Part shown: one piece after another, positions 12,589 to 23,701 of the stretch
Position numbering within the stretch: position 1 is the stretch's first letter
How the letters are laid out: each line of letters starts with the position of its first letter
Source of the DNA: Hypericum androsaemum
Lineage: Eukaryota; Streptophyta; Magnoliopsida; Malpighiales; Hypericaceae
Assembly (NCBI GenBank): GCA_963995505.1
Contig: OZ023192.1
Span: 154,001-218,000 of the forward strand
Length of the DNA: 64,000 bases
Direction: 5' to 3'
Notes under the pieces: model-generated
Told to the model about the DNA's origin: nothing
Database searches by the model: none
What the model saw: the letters and a program-made list of their open reading frames with translations, nothing else
Position numbers and translations under genes: made by a program

Positions 12589-14323
12589 CTATTCCTTGAA
12601 AACTCGTTTAACATTCTCGTGATCAACACTGAAATGTATTCGATTTTCTTCATACGAGACATAAATCTGTTCAAAAAATACTTAATTAGGTCAATGATTA
12701 TATTAAAATAATTTACTGACGACGATGTAATGATAATATAAGCTTACATCTTTCACTAGCAACACACATCCATCACAGTAGGTACTCTCAATGTCTTGTA
12801 AACTCTCCGTGATTTCGCCAGTAGGATCCTTCATAAATTTATAGATATGAAGTCTTTGATAATTAAAAAATATGATTAAGAAACAAATAATACATTATAT
12901 TATAATACCTGAAAAACTGCTCGGAAACTATTGCCGTATACATGTTTCTTCTTTTTCACGTACAGAACCATCTGCAAGTCTCTTAGTTAACAATAACATT
13001 ACTTGCAAATTGCAAAATTTTCATATATGTACAAATGTTACCTGTGGAATTGTGATGCTTTCAGAGATTATTTTTACATCCTCAATAGATACTCCATCAA
13101 CGTTAGCTCCATACATCAAACCTAAAAAATTTAAAAATTAGATACTCCATAAATGTAAGTAACAAGTATGTATAAGTATTTTCGTAATACCGTGAGATAG
13201 AACAAATTCAATAGCTGTTGTCCATGGTTCATTGTTGAAAATGTCATTGGCTTTGCGGTCTGCTTCAGCTCGTATGGCTTTCCTTCGAAGGGCTGATTTA
13301 GCTTCAGCTTCCTTTTTATGCAGCTCTAACCTCTTTTGTTCTTGGAGCCACTCAAAGGCCTCTGAGCCATATAGTGCCTTCAAATCGGCACCACGTCCCT
13401 CAGGATATGGTGCTGGAGGATAAGGACGACGACCATCATAGGATGGTGCTGGACGAGTTTGTTCTTGGGAATCTTCATCAGATTCTCCATTTTTCTTGAA
13501 CACTTTGACCACGTTCTCATCAGTAATGCTAAATAATTTGTTGTTCGGGTATGGGGACGAGTCAACTTTTACCTGTTGAAGAACCAGAAAATCAGTAAAC
13601 AACTATCTGGGACTATTGAGAAAAAAAAAGGATATGCTCACATTTTTAAGATACAACACACATCCAGCTTCAACAAGACCGGTAGAGTCATTTATGGTAC
13701 CAGTAATACTGCCTGTAGAATTCTGTAATATATTAAAAGTTTAAAAAATTTCTCACATAACATAAATATGTAAGAATAAATAAAATTCTTTTAATTGTAC
13801 CTTTAATGTCGCAAGTGTGCCAATTCTGACACGCTGAAAACGGGTCACCTCTACAACCATCTACAAGCAAATACAAAATACTTGTTATAAAATTGACTAT
13901 GATGCTAACTCAAATTAAAGGATAATGTAAAATTTCTTACCGATATAACTGTAGTACCACTATAGGTATTTTTGAAGCTCTGAATACTTGTCCCTTTAAA
14001 ACAGGTTCCTATCATCATCCCTGTAAAATAAATTAAAATTTAATAAAAATATTATGTGATCCAATATAGAAATACAGAATACCTTCAACTGTCAGAAAGT
14101 CCATGGCTCTACTCCACGGTTCTGGATCTCGCTTGACAAGCTTGTAATAACAGTTGCTTTTGGTAGGTTTCTGAGGAGGGACTTCTGATCTATCGTTGGA
14201 TGACCTCTGTAATCGTTTGAAAATATACCCAAACTTAGAACCACATAGAGCATTCCAATCGATTTGAGGATGCTCCGGCTCTTCGTCATCATGTGCGATT
14301 GGCTCTTTGCCACTTCTCCTCAT
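12589..14323 (-). CDS. Protein with two HROB-like OB-fold modules, carried by the MULE
   Basis: Nine exons join with consistent phase into 381 codons: 14323-14083, 14020-13941, 13860-13801, 13722-13642, 13572-13191, 13121-13042, 12971-12909, 12828-12748 and 12666-12589. The start is the first ATG (MRRSGKEP). The same four-part module occurs twice, at ~67-182 and ~268-381: an EPWxxAxxFxxxxG segment, a linker, a hydrophobic strand starting MVxxV, then STGSITGTI...GCVLYLKN with LFSITDENVVKVFKK (first) or PTGEITESL...GCVLLVKD with IHFSVDHENVKRVFK (second). This pattern resembles the OB-fold region of HROB, a homologous-recombination factor that loads MCM8-MCM9 in animals. Between the modules is a Pro-rich then highly charged helical stretch. 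No stop or frameshift is seen. Function in the element is unknown; ssDNA binding is inferred from the fold only. Confidence 0.7.
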
Positions 14324-14501
14324 CGGCACACCTGAACAATTATGACAATAAACATATACATAAAATGTGTAATGCGTCATTATTCTGCTAAGATAGAGTA
14401 ACTTAAACTTCAGACTGTTACAAAGAAACTCAACACAACCCACATAGAGTTTCACAAAATATTACAAAGTACAATCCTTTCAGTTCAAAATTAATTAAAA
14501 T

Positions 14502-17151
14502 TCAACGTCCACGACGGCGACTACTCGTACTTGCCCCTACGGATACAGCTGCCGCTTTAGCTGCTTTAGCCACTCTTGCCGCCGCAACTGCTCTTATATT
14601 AGTACAATTGGCTTTTGTGTGACCCCTTGTTTTACAGAGCGTACAGCGGACGAAAGGCACTGTATCCATTTCATTATGTATGCGCTTCCGTGGCTGTCCT
14701 CTACCCCTCGCTAATCTTTCATCTGGAATGAGCCTTACAACCGTTGGATCTTCAGGATACGGCCAATATTTAGGATTGCCCAGAGGAACAAACTTCAGTT
14801 GGTAGCGTGGTTTCTAGGCGATAATACTTATCCACAAATATCTTGTAATCGATGCCAAGTTCAGTACAACACGCCATCACATGTGAGCACGGATAGTGGT
14901 AAGCCTGGAATTTGCCGCAGCCACAAAATCCTGTGGAAAGATTAACTGAATGCTTTTTGTCCCCCTTTTGTCTTCTCATATCGTACCCAGTGCAAACTTC
15001 GTACGATCCAACTGTACTGTCAGAAACTCGCACTCTATGTCCATTGGCCTTTCCCTCCCACCGCTCCAACCTGTTTAGGAGCTTCTGTGACATCAATATT
15101 TTGCCAGTACAGCTCTCTTTCATACACTTAGTTGATCTCTCTTCAAAATATTCGGTTAGCTTGTTAAATGTCTCTGCCACCAAGGCCGTCACCGGTAAAC
15201 GACAAACTTTTTTGAAGATCATATTTACGCACTCGGCAAAATTCGTCGTCATGTTACCATATCGGCGTCCGCCATCCCACCCTAAGCTCCACTTGGGCAA
15301 TTCCTGTTCATACATCCAGTTGAAGACCTCCTGGTCGACATTCCATATTTCTCACATGTTAGCTTCCAACTTCCACAGTTGAGCTTGCATTCCTACAACC
15401 AACATAGTAAAAATATTAAATGTGGAGTAACAACTTGTAAAATAGTTTTAGACTACAAAATATTTGTGCATGTCACCTGCAATCTTCATGACATTCCTCA
15501 TGGCGTCGTTTTTGAAGTGTTTGTTAAGATTGCTTGCTACGTGTCGAAGACAATATCGATGGGCGGTATCACTGTCTTCTCCCCAACCATACTCCGTATC
15601 CATTGCCTTTAATATGCCAGCATGTCGATCAGAAATAACACATATTCCATGTCAGCCAGACGTGCCGTGCTTCCGGACTTGTTTCATGAACCACGGCCAA
15701 CTATCCGTGTTCTCACCCTCTACCAGAGCAAATGCTATTGGAATTATAGCATTATTACCATCAATTGCAGTGGCGATCAGGAGGACATGCTTGTATTTTC
15801 CATACAAGAACGTTCCATCAATCTCCAAGACAGGCATGCAATGTTTGAAAGCTTCAATGCAAGGCTTGAAGCTCCAAAAAACTCGCTTAAAGATCTTTGT
15901 TTCAGGTATCAGTGCTTCCACGTAATGGTCGCAACCAGGGAGGGTGTGATAATATTCCCATTCAACAACAGTTCCAGGATTATTTGCCTTGCATGCTGCA
16001 AACCATTGCGGAAGGCGATTGTAAGATTCTTGCCAATCCCCCCATAAATCTTGAAACGCCTTCTCTTTTGCCCACCAAGTCTTCGTATACGAGGGTCTAA
16101 ACTTCATATGGTCGTGGATCTCTGACCTTAAAGTGGCCACACAAATTTCTGGTTGTTCCTCTACTCGTTTCTTAATAATTTGTGCAATGAAAGCAGAAGT
16201 GAGTTGTTTATGATCCTGCGACTTTCGTAGGCGACCACAGGTATGAGGGTAGGTGTGTTTCACGATTTTCCATGGACTGAAAAGTGTGCCCCTTCTTTCC
16301 TGTGAGACACGGATCTCCCATTTGCAATCATCCGTCTCCCATTTTTTACACTTCACAGAAAAAGTTTCTGGCCTTGTTTCTTTTCGGACAAACTCACGCC
16401 CATCGTTCATTACGAACGCCTCGATCTCCCTCTTTGCATCAAATTTGCTCTTCCAAATCGTACCCTCTTTCAACAAACCAGAACAACTTCCATCTATTGC
16501 TCGGTCGCAATCCCATTCTTCACCATAAACAGTCATTGATGATTGTTCACCGGGATCAGTTAGAGCGAGTTCACCGTATTGTTGTTCTCGGTATTGTTGT
16601 TCCTCTTCTTTTACTACTTCTTCTTCATCTTCGTCTTCTTCTGCTTCATTTTCGTCTTCTTCTGCTTCGTCTTCACGATCAAAATTGTATGTGGCATATG
16701 GACCCGTCTCTCTAGGATCATTTTCAAACCAATCAAATATTGGTTCATGAGCAACATCCATCCCCGTTGACGTACCAGCTTCAACGACAAACGGGTTGTA
16801 ATTATTAACCCTCTTTTCCACAATGATTGTAAGCTTAATCTCCTTCACCATTGGTCCAAAGAAGTTAATCATGGTCTCCAGCCTTATCCTAACATCTTCA
16901 TCGTTGTTAATAAACATTGGACCAAATTGTCCTCTTCCAAATGGACATCTAAATATCAATGGCCCAAATTCTTCATTTGGACCTATTGGGATCTTTTCGT
17001 TAACTTTTTTCCGCAAGATATTGTATCTAACAAATGCTGCATGAAACTTCAACTTCTCTTTCCCACCACCTTGGTAATCAAAACCGGTTTCATTGTTGTT
17101 GAAAATTACTCCATCGTATTTTAACTTTATTCTTATAACCCGGTTAGCCAT
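14502..17151 (-). pseudogene. MURA-like MULE transposase, interrupted
   Basis: Two exons: 17151-15477 and 15392-14502. The ATG at 17151 opens MANRVIRIKLKYDGV. In order: an N-terminal domain, an acidic run (EDEAEEDENEAEEDEDEEE), a MuDR DNA-binding-type domain, and the MULE DDE core with first Asp in LEIDGTF (codon ~445) and second in ISDRHAGI (~508). A CxxH motif (YCLRH), a SWIM zinc finger (CGCGKF...CSHV) and a C-terminal CCHC knuckle (CTLCKTRGHTKANC) follow. The frame is broken by TGA at 15654-15652, TGA at 15354-15352, and a one-base frameshift near 14791-14805 before KFVPLGNPKYWP. Both TGAs sit where a CGA Arg codon would be one CpG transition away. The gene is unlikely to give active transposase. 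Confidence 0.92.
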
Positions 17152-17329
17152 TATGAATACTACAACAAAAGAAAACAGTATGCAATTCTATATTAGCAAA
17201 ACAAAACATAATTTATATTAACGAAAATATCATATAAACATACATTCTTCTCCATCAATTTTTTGGTCCGAGACCACCTTAAGAACCAGATGAAATTTAA
17301 TCGGACTGGCAGGGTGGTCACTTTTTGTA

Positions 17330-17475
17330 CTCGACCATCCGGAATTTACCAAGAAAAAATTCACAATCTGACCGGTCGTTCCGGTCGGATTGGTCAGACT
17401 AACCAGACCAGTCCGATCGACCCGACCCGACCGGTCCGACTCATTAAACCGGTCTGGCCATTGGGGTTGGTCAGT
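17330..17475. repeat. MULE right subterminal GACC/GGTC-rich repeats
   Basis: Irregular repeats of CCGGTC, GGTCAGAC and CGACCCGAC-type words resemble the array at 9050-9290 near the left end, so both ends carry the same word family just inside the transposon. Confidence 0.65.
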
Positions 17476-17490
17476 TTATAAAATCCGCAC

Positions 17491-17835
17491 ACCCACAAAA
17501 TTTTAAACAATCAGATATCACACTCAAAAAATAGAAGGAATTAATAATTTCAAAGCTAAAATATACTAATTATTTTTAATTAATGAACAAACTCTACATA
17601 TATACACCCACAAAATTTTAAACAATCAGATATCACACTCAAAAAATAGAAGGAATTAATAATTTCAAAGCTAAAATATACTAATTATTTTTAATTAATG
17701 AACAAACTCTACATATATACACCCACAAAATTTTAAACAATCAGATATCACACTCAAAAAATAGAAGGAATTAATAATTTCAAAGCTAAAATATACTAAT
17801 TATTTTTAATTAATGAACAAACTCTACATATATAC
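17491..17835. repeat. Three perfect 115 bp tandem repeats
   Basis: Three consecutive copies (17491, 17606, 17721) each begin ACCCACAAAATTTTAAAC. By eye they are identical. AT-rich and non-coding, inside the MULE upstream of the transposase gene. Confidence 0.93.
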
Positions 17836-18071
17836 CAAAATATTAAAGTAAATTAATTTACCTGATTTTGGGCAGGGTCTTCTATGGTATGCAGGACGTC
17901 TTCGTATGGATGACAAAAGGCCTCTGCGAGGTATCCATTATATAGGCCATATGATCGACCAAGATTTGACCAAAAAAGTCGGATCTAGGACCAATATGAT
18001 ATATTCGACAAAAAATGTCGGATCTTGGTCATATCCGAAATCTCCTGTTCAGATTTCGGATATGGCTTATC

Positions 18072-18193
18072 GACCAAGATCCGACTTTTTTCGGCGTCCG
18101 TGCCACGTGGACACCGTCCCCGCAATACTTTCAAATCGGACGCTTTTTTCACAAAAAGTGGTGAATAGTAACACCATTCAGAAAAAAAAAAAC
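18072..18193 (-). repeat. MULE right terminal inverted repeat
   Basis: Reverse complement partner of 8414-8532, ending in a poly-A/CCCC edge on the plus strand. Adjacent inside (17950-18075) are further inverted copies of GACCAAGATCCGAC. Confidence 0.93.
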
Positions 18194-18202
18194 CCCATAG
18201 AA

Positions 18203-18694
18203 GGCTGTTTGATCACTACATTAGTCAGAGATGGACCTTTAATATTGCTCGGACCTCTATAAACCAGTCTATTGATGCCCGAATAACACTGATTATATAT
18301 AACAGGTCAAAAATGAGCTATTTTTTTCAGAAAAAGCATTGAATATCAGCAAATGTGTAGAGAGGAAAACGCAAATGAAAATGCCAAGCAAGAGCTTTCA
18401 TGGTAAGAGCAGCAGCGAGGCAAGTATCGGGAAAAGCAAAAACAGAGGAATCATTTGAAGCAGACGGAAGGCATGGGGAAAAGAAAGAAAGGAGAGGCTA
18501 CGTTGTATTCAAGAATATATCAATGGTAGGAAAAATGAGATGCAAAAGCAGCCATGTCAAGAGAGCTGAATTTCTTTCCCCTCAAACCAGATTCTAACAT
18601 TTTGTTTGCCTCACTGCTCTTTCCATATGGTAGGTATCTCTTCCTCTCCTAACAATCAAAATGAGAATTTTGTACTGTCCCCTGTCAATCTGAT
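18203..18694. other. Spacer / DUF1639 3' UTR
   Basis: Between the MULE duplication and the DUF1639 stop. No coding signal is seen; part is presumably the 3' UTR of the minus-strand gene. Confidence 0.5.
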
Positions 18695-20002
18695 TCATTC
18701 GGACTCGCTTTCCATGCTTCCACCCATAGCCTTCAATCCTCTTGGTCTCTGCATCGAAGGATCACACACATACATCAGTAAGCAGACTCCTCAGCCTCAC
18801 TGATTGGATAAAAAAAACTACAGCATACAAGTAAGAAGAGGTTGACAATGAATCCTTTCAAAAGGGTCCTGGAAGTTGAGACTTTAAAATGCCAACTAGA
18901 GATCCTTCACCTTCCAGGATGCTTAAAGCTAGCACCATTCATAAGCCCCATCCATAATCAGATAACGTTGCAAGACCAACTAGCAACATTCATTAGCAAG
19001 AGGAAATTGAAGAACAAAGTGGGCACCTTTTTGGCTGACTTCTTCTCCCGCACCTCGTACCTCTCTTGGCACAAGTCTGATAACCATGCACCTGGGCTCA
19101 CCAACTGCCGATGCACGGACATAGATTTAGAGACAAAGATTTGAGAGAAAATTTCCAATAAGGAAGACACACCCATCACTATTTGAGCTTTAACATAAAC
19201 TTTTTTGTCACCCGAAATCAGATAGATGGTGTGGTACTTACGAGTAAGGTTCTTTGGACCAACTTGGCCCTTTTCTTGGGCCTTTGTGAAGGTTTGCACC
19301 CTTTCATCATCATGAAATCCTCTTCCTTTTCTTTGGTAGACAGAGATAGAACCAGCTTAGGCCAAGTAACCCCTTTATCTTCCTTGAAGTTGTCTATCAG
19401 TGCCTTGCCATTATCGTCCAATCCAAGAGATCCCCTAGTCGTGTAGTATCGATCTTCCTTTTCCGGTGATGTAACTGATGGCTTCCTACGGAGCATTCAA
19501 ACATGAACAATGAATACAGGCTATCCATGATTCTCTGTCTTTCTTTCTTTTTTTTCTTGCAATCCTCAAATGCTATGCACGTCAAAGCTGAAGAGATTTC
19601 TCCACGCAACGATGACTCAGAAATCACAAACAAGGGAAACAAAATTAAGCCCCTAGAACCAAGAAGCAGCTGGTGTTACAAATTTCCCACGTCTCTAGGA
19701 CTGAGCTTCTAACAGTGGCCTGTAGCTTTATCACAGCGCCAATGGCATACAACCTGATAAGAAGCAAGGAAAGCACAAGGCGCAAGAGAAAGAAAGGGAT
19801 CATCTTACTTGGGTAGGCGAGAAGAGGATTCTCTCTCAGCCGTGGAAAAACGAGAAGTGAGCTTCTTCTTTGGCAAAGAATCAACACTTGGTCTAGATTT
19901 GTTAGCCATTTTCAATTTCACACATCTGAGCCTCTTTTTGGTTCCCCATTGCAACACGAAGTCAGTCTCTGCAGCTCTTTGACTCCTTTTCTCCTTCTCC
20001 AT
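18695..20002 (-). CDS. DUF1639 family protein
   Basis: Four exons, 20002-19809, 19485-19242, 19104-19027 and 18748-18695, give 189 residues with all phases matching. The start is the ATG opening MEKEKRSQRAAETDFVLQWG. Family hallmarks in order: FVLQWGTKKRLRCVK near the N-terminus, WPKLVLSLSTKEKEEDFMMMKG, then RPKKRAKLVQRTLL joined across an intron to LVSPGAWLSDLCQERYEVREKK, and the terminal RPRGLKAMGGSMESESE. The protein is very basic with no membrane segment or signal peptide. The family is plant-specific and has no established biochemical function, so none is assigned. The gene looks intact. Confidence 0.88.
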
Positions 20003-20105
20003 TTTTAACTAGACCTATCTGACGAGCTCAATCAATACCAAAAGACAAAAACATTACCAATTTTTTTCTTCGGAAAGAAGACAAATGCCACAAGCCAATC
20101 AATTC

Positions 20106-20353
20106 AGAAGAATCCTTGATCGCAACATATAAAAAAGGAGCAACGGCAGAAGGAGAATGAAAGGCAAAATGTACGTTCTCGACTCACAGCGGAAAAGGAG
20201 AGGAAAAGGAAAGAGCTCATTACCAAATTATAGTGATAAGCGAGACAAAACCATTATCAAATTTTACTTTGGTTTAAAGAAGAATCCTTTATTACAACAT
20301 GAAAAAGAAGCAACATCAGAAGGAGAATTAAAGGCAAAAGGTATGTTCTTGAC
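20106..20353. repeat. Direct repeat upstream of the DUF1639 gene
   Basis: 20106-20183 and 20278-20353 are diverged copies, both starting AGAAGAATCC and carrying CAGAAGGAGAAT and AAGGCAAAA, offset by ~172 bp. They lie just upstream of the DUF1639 ATG, in its probable leader or promoter. Confidence 0.75.
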
Positions 20354-22635
20354 ACTGGAAAAAAGGTTTTGTTCAGTTAAGATGCCAGCCCTCAAAGCTC
20401 GATCCAAATAAACCCATACAATTAGCAATGCGTCACTACAAAATATATATATATATTCCCAATTCTACCATTAAAGGAGGAAACCACATTATACAGAAAC
20501 AGGAAAAAAATAAGAGAAATTTGATACTGCTCAGTCAGAGCAATTGGAGAATGAATACCAGTAGAGTAGACTGACTCCCAAGTTGAGATTTTTAAAGAGC
20601 CAAAGTGTTGGAGACTTCTGTCTGGGTCTCCTCTCCTCTCCTCTCCTCTCTTTTGAGGCTAACAAATCCAAAGTTGGGTGCTTTTTGTCAAAGCCTCTCT
20701 CTCTCTTTGTTTTATCTTCAACAACTAAACTAAGACCTATAACTCCTACTCAGTTCACTTTTAAGTTTTAACTCTACACCCTCTCGGTCTTCTGTTTCAA
20801 GTTTCTTTTCACTTTGCCGTATTTTTTTTTTAATATAATTTTTCTGCCCTACATCTCTCTCTCTCTCTCTTTTTTTGGCTTTCCACCCTTTGCCTTGCAA
20901 TGTTTGAGTGAAGAGACGTTTGGCGGCCGTCGGATGAGGAATGGACGGCCAGATGACTTTACCTCCAATTGGGTATCTAAAGACAAATAATAGTTATGGA
21001 AGAGAAGACTCTGTGTTGTACTTTATTATTTTGGTGATACTTGTTTGTGCCTTGGGTACGAATGGGCAGAAATACCCATATCTTGAAGGTCGCACCATAT
21101 TTTTATTCTACAAGTCTAGGGTATATTAATTTTGGCTGGGTCTAGGGTAGAGTATGAGTATATGTCCATATTTAGAGGTAGAGTCTAGGGTAGGGTATGA
21201 ATCCATAACTACACCCTGTGAGTCAGACTCTACCCTTACATTTTTACCTTATTTTAGATTCTACCATAATTAAACCATAGTTAGACTTTAGTTAGATCCT
21301 AATTAGACCGTATTGATAATATATATAATATACTTCATTGTTAACTTTCACATATTTAGTATGTTATTACACAACTAGTTTAAAAGATGTCGTGAATGAT
21401 GGATCACTAGAAGCCGACATTATATATTTTTATTTTGTTGAATTATTTATATATTTCAAACTCGAAAAAAAAAATTTGTATTATTGTAATTAAATTTGAA
21501 AATTTTATTAATTTTCTATTGAATATTGATGTGTAAAATAGTAAATATCTTGAATTTTTATATAAAAATTAACTTTTGATTTAAAAAAATTACCAAAATA
21601 CAAAACGTTAAAGGGTCGAACCCTGCAGACTCTATAGACCCTGAGTCCCTAGGAAGGTAGGGTATGAATCTAATAATAAAAATTTGTAAGATCGAGAGTA
21701 TGATATGAATCTAACTAAAAAAATTAGAATATGGGTAAGATCCGAAAGCCAGAAGTGGCAAAATCAAAGAGGCGCATTTGGTAAGTGTCTAGACCCAGGC
21801 CCAACCAGCGAGAACGGACCTTGGTTTAATAGGTTTTTTCATTTTTATTTAGGCCCTTATTTGCGAGTTACGGAGAACATGTCCTCAAGTATCAAAATGA
21901 CAAAAAAAAAAGCCCATTTGTGTGTCCAATGCATCTATATATCATAAAATGGTACAGACGATTTTAATGCATATTTTAGGTTTTGTATGATTTAAAATTT
22001 GGATCTGTCAATTTGATCAGTATTTGGATCATATGTGTTGAATAAAAATCTATATGTTGACCAAAAAATCATCTAAAAATTGCAGATTGCAAGCTGTTGC
22101 GTTGGGGCACGTATGTGTCTGTGTAGTTGTTGGCATGTACTCTCTCAAATCTAATCTAACTATTAGCAGGTACGTTCGCTGGGTCAGAGTTGACATGTTG
22201 AGCGAGTAACAAGTGACGCCCTTATATCCTTTATCAATCACAATTTTTTTAAGTTGTGATATTCAGAGTCGATATTCTCGTACCTATTTTACGGGATAAT
22301 TTTCATAATGGTATTTTTCACATTCGGCTTTTATTACTTGGATCAATTCTCATTGGTTAACAATCGCATTTATGACGACGTATTGTAGATACTTAATCTT
22401 CGGTTCTGATTTTCGAAGGTTGGTTAGGAAGTCGACATAACCAACTTAATTACACGCAAGTACACAATCATGTACATTATTAACTCCTCAACCGCCACAA
22501 GAGGACAGTCGAGATTCTTCAAGCTTTTACCCGACATTGCACTGTAGCTCATAAGCTTTCTTAATAATTTATTAAACGTTTGTTAGATCAAAAGCGGAGA
22601 AGAAGAAGAGAGAAACGTTTGTTAAGAGTTAAAGA
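20354..22635. other. Non-coding spacer
   Basis: Contains CT-rich tracts (20635-20705 and 20850-20870) that would be GA-rich leader on the minus strand for DUF1639. Repeated words such as GTCTAGGGTAG occur at 21110-21260 and 21600-21690, perhaps from a decayed element. No gene is supported. Confidence 0.5.
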
Positions 22636-23002
22636 TGCCCTCTAATTATTCGCATGCATGCGTCCCCCGAGCCTCACTCAGCCAGCCAGGTGTGAATGTC
22701 TGGTTAGCTAATTATTGCAGGTAATCCTTGAATGGTACACAATACAACTCATCCTTCCATAAACAGAGGGAGGTGGTTCCAATTGCATCATGGTTTCACT
22801 CCCCTAAAGTAGCAAAGGACACTACATTAGATTACATTACATTACACCTCCCTCCCTCCCTCCCATTTAATTAGTAAACGCCACATATTAAGGGAGGGGG
22901 AGCACTTAGTAGGTAAATGCAGACAGCAAAAGAGGTGGGGGCCCACATGAGCAGAGCCAGCTGTATGGCAACCATCTCCATCAGCCACCCTGTCTGTCCT
23001 AA

Positions 23003-23004
<2 letters not shown>

Positions 23005-23033
<29 letters not shown>

Positions 23034-23078
23034 AAACATATCTCTCTCTCTAAACATCTCTCTAAACATGTATAAATT
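23005..23078 (+). promoter_or_regulatory. Core promoter of AG-peptide gene copy 1
   Basis: A (CT)n tract (~23005-23033) and shorter CTCTCT blocks precede TATAAATT at 23071-23078, about 150 bp before the ATG. The corresponding TATA is present in copy 2, which supports it. Confidence 0.7.
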
Positions 23079-23223
23079 GGTAGAACCCACATTCCACCAG
23101 AGCCACAGAGAAAGAAACATCCATCCCCACCACTTTGTACTCTCCTTCCCTGCCAGAAAGACTCAATCTTTCTTCACGGGGAGTTGGAAAGCTTCAACCT
23201 TTGTCCTTGCCCAGAAGCACACA

Positions 23224-23412
23224 ATGGAGGCAATGAAGATGAAGCTCATGGTTGTCCTAATGGTGGTCCTCGTGGCCTTCACATCCACCATCCAAATGGC
23301 CGAGGCAGCCGAGGCACCGGCTCCAGGGCCATCCTCGGATGCCACCGCGGCCTTTGTTCCCACATTTGCTGCTTCTTTGGCTGCTGCTGTTGCTGCTGCC
23401 CTCTTCTACTGA
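23224..23412 (+). CDS. Arabinogalactan peptide, copy 1
   Basis: A 62-residue AG-peptide precursor of the AGP16/20/22 type. Residues 1-~29 form a signal peptide (KLMVVLMVVLVAF core, AEA end). The mature core is a very short APAPGPSSDA segment whose prolines are the hydroxylation and arabinogalactan sites. The rest is a GPI-anchor signal ending LAAAVAAALFY. The product should be a GPI-linked cell-surface proteoglycan. The start is the ATG matching the start in copy 2; the longer upstream open frame is not conserved. No intron. Tandem paralogue of 26267-26458, one residue shorter. Confidence 0.92.
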   Translation: MEAMKMKLMVVLMVVLVAFTSTIQMAEAAEAPAPGPSSDATAAFVPTFAASLAAAVAAALFY

Positions 23413-23701
23413 GGAGCACCCCGCCCCTCCCCGCCCCATTTAGATGTTGCTTGTGCTTAATTTGGTACCGTAATTTGTTTCTTTATAGGGACACAAAGTT
23501 TCAGTCTTTTTTCCCTTGGTTTCCTGCCATTTGGTAGTGTCTTGTTCATTCATTGGACATGACAAGATGAAGAGGATGGATGGGGGGGAAGGGAATGGAT
23601 TATTAGGCTATTGTGTTCGTTTGACACCTTGTATTATTCTTGTGGGGGTTGCTCGTCTATTGATTTAATGAATTTTGGGTCGTTATGATTTGTCGAATCT
23701 T

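Larger units (their letters stand above)
8414..18193. mobile_element. Large Mutator-like element (MULE) with three genes
   Basis: Terminal inverted repeats at 8414-8532 and 18072-18193 match over ~120 bp with only a few differences and a length change in the T run. Both begin GGG(T)n then CTGAATGGTGTTACTATTC. The flanks are CCCATAGAG (8405-8413) and CCCATAGAA (18194-18202), 8 of 9 identical, consistent with a 9 bp Mutator-type target-site duplication. The interior carries a plant mobile domain gene (+), a double OB-fold gene (-) and a MURA-like transposase (-), plus subterminal tandem arrays at both ends. Length is about 9.78 kb. Transposase decay shows that this copy can no longer supply its own transposase. 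Confidence 0.93.

Noticed and set aside
17491..17835. CRISPR-like array (regular repeats)
   Set aside because: The 115 bp units are contiguous without spacers and lie in a plant transposon; they are tandem repeats.
18400..18597. 65-codon plus-strand frame beside the MULE
   Set aside because: Purine-rich sequence opposite the probable DUF1639 3' UTR; no features of a protein family.
20157..20411. 84-codon Lys-rich plus-strand frame
   Set aside because: Falls in the purine-rich duplicated segment upstream of the minus-strand DUF1639 gene; explained by composition.
21030..21800. Possible transposon with repeated GTCTAGGGTAG words
   Set aside because: No inverted ends, target-site duplication or coding remnant could be matched.
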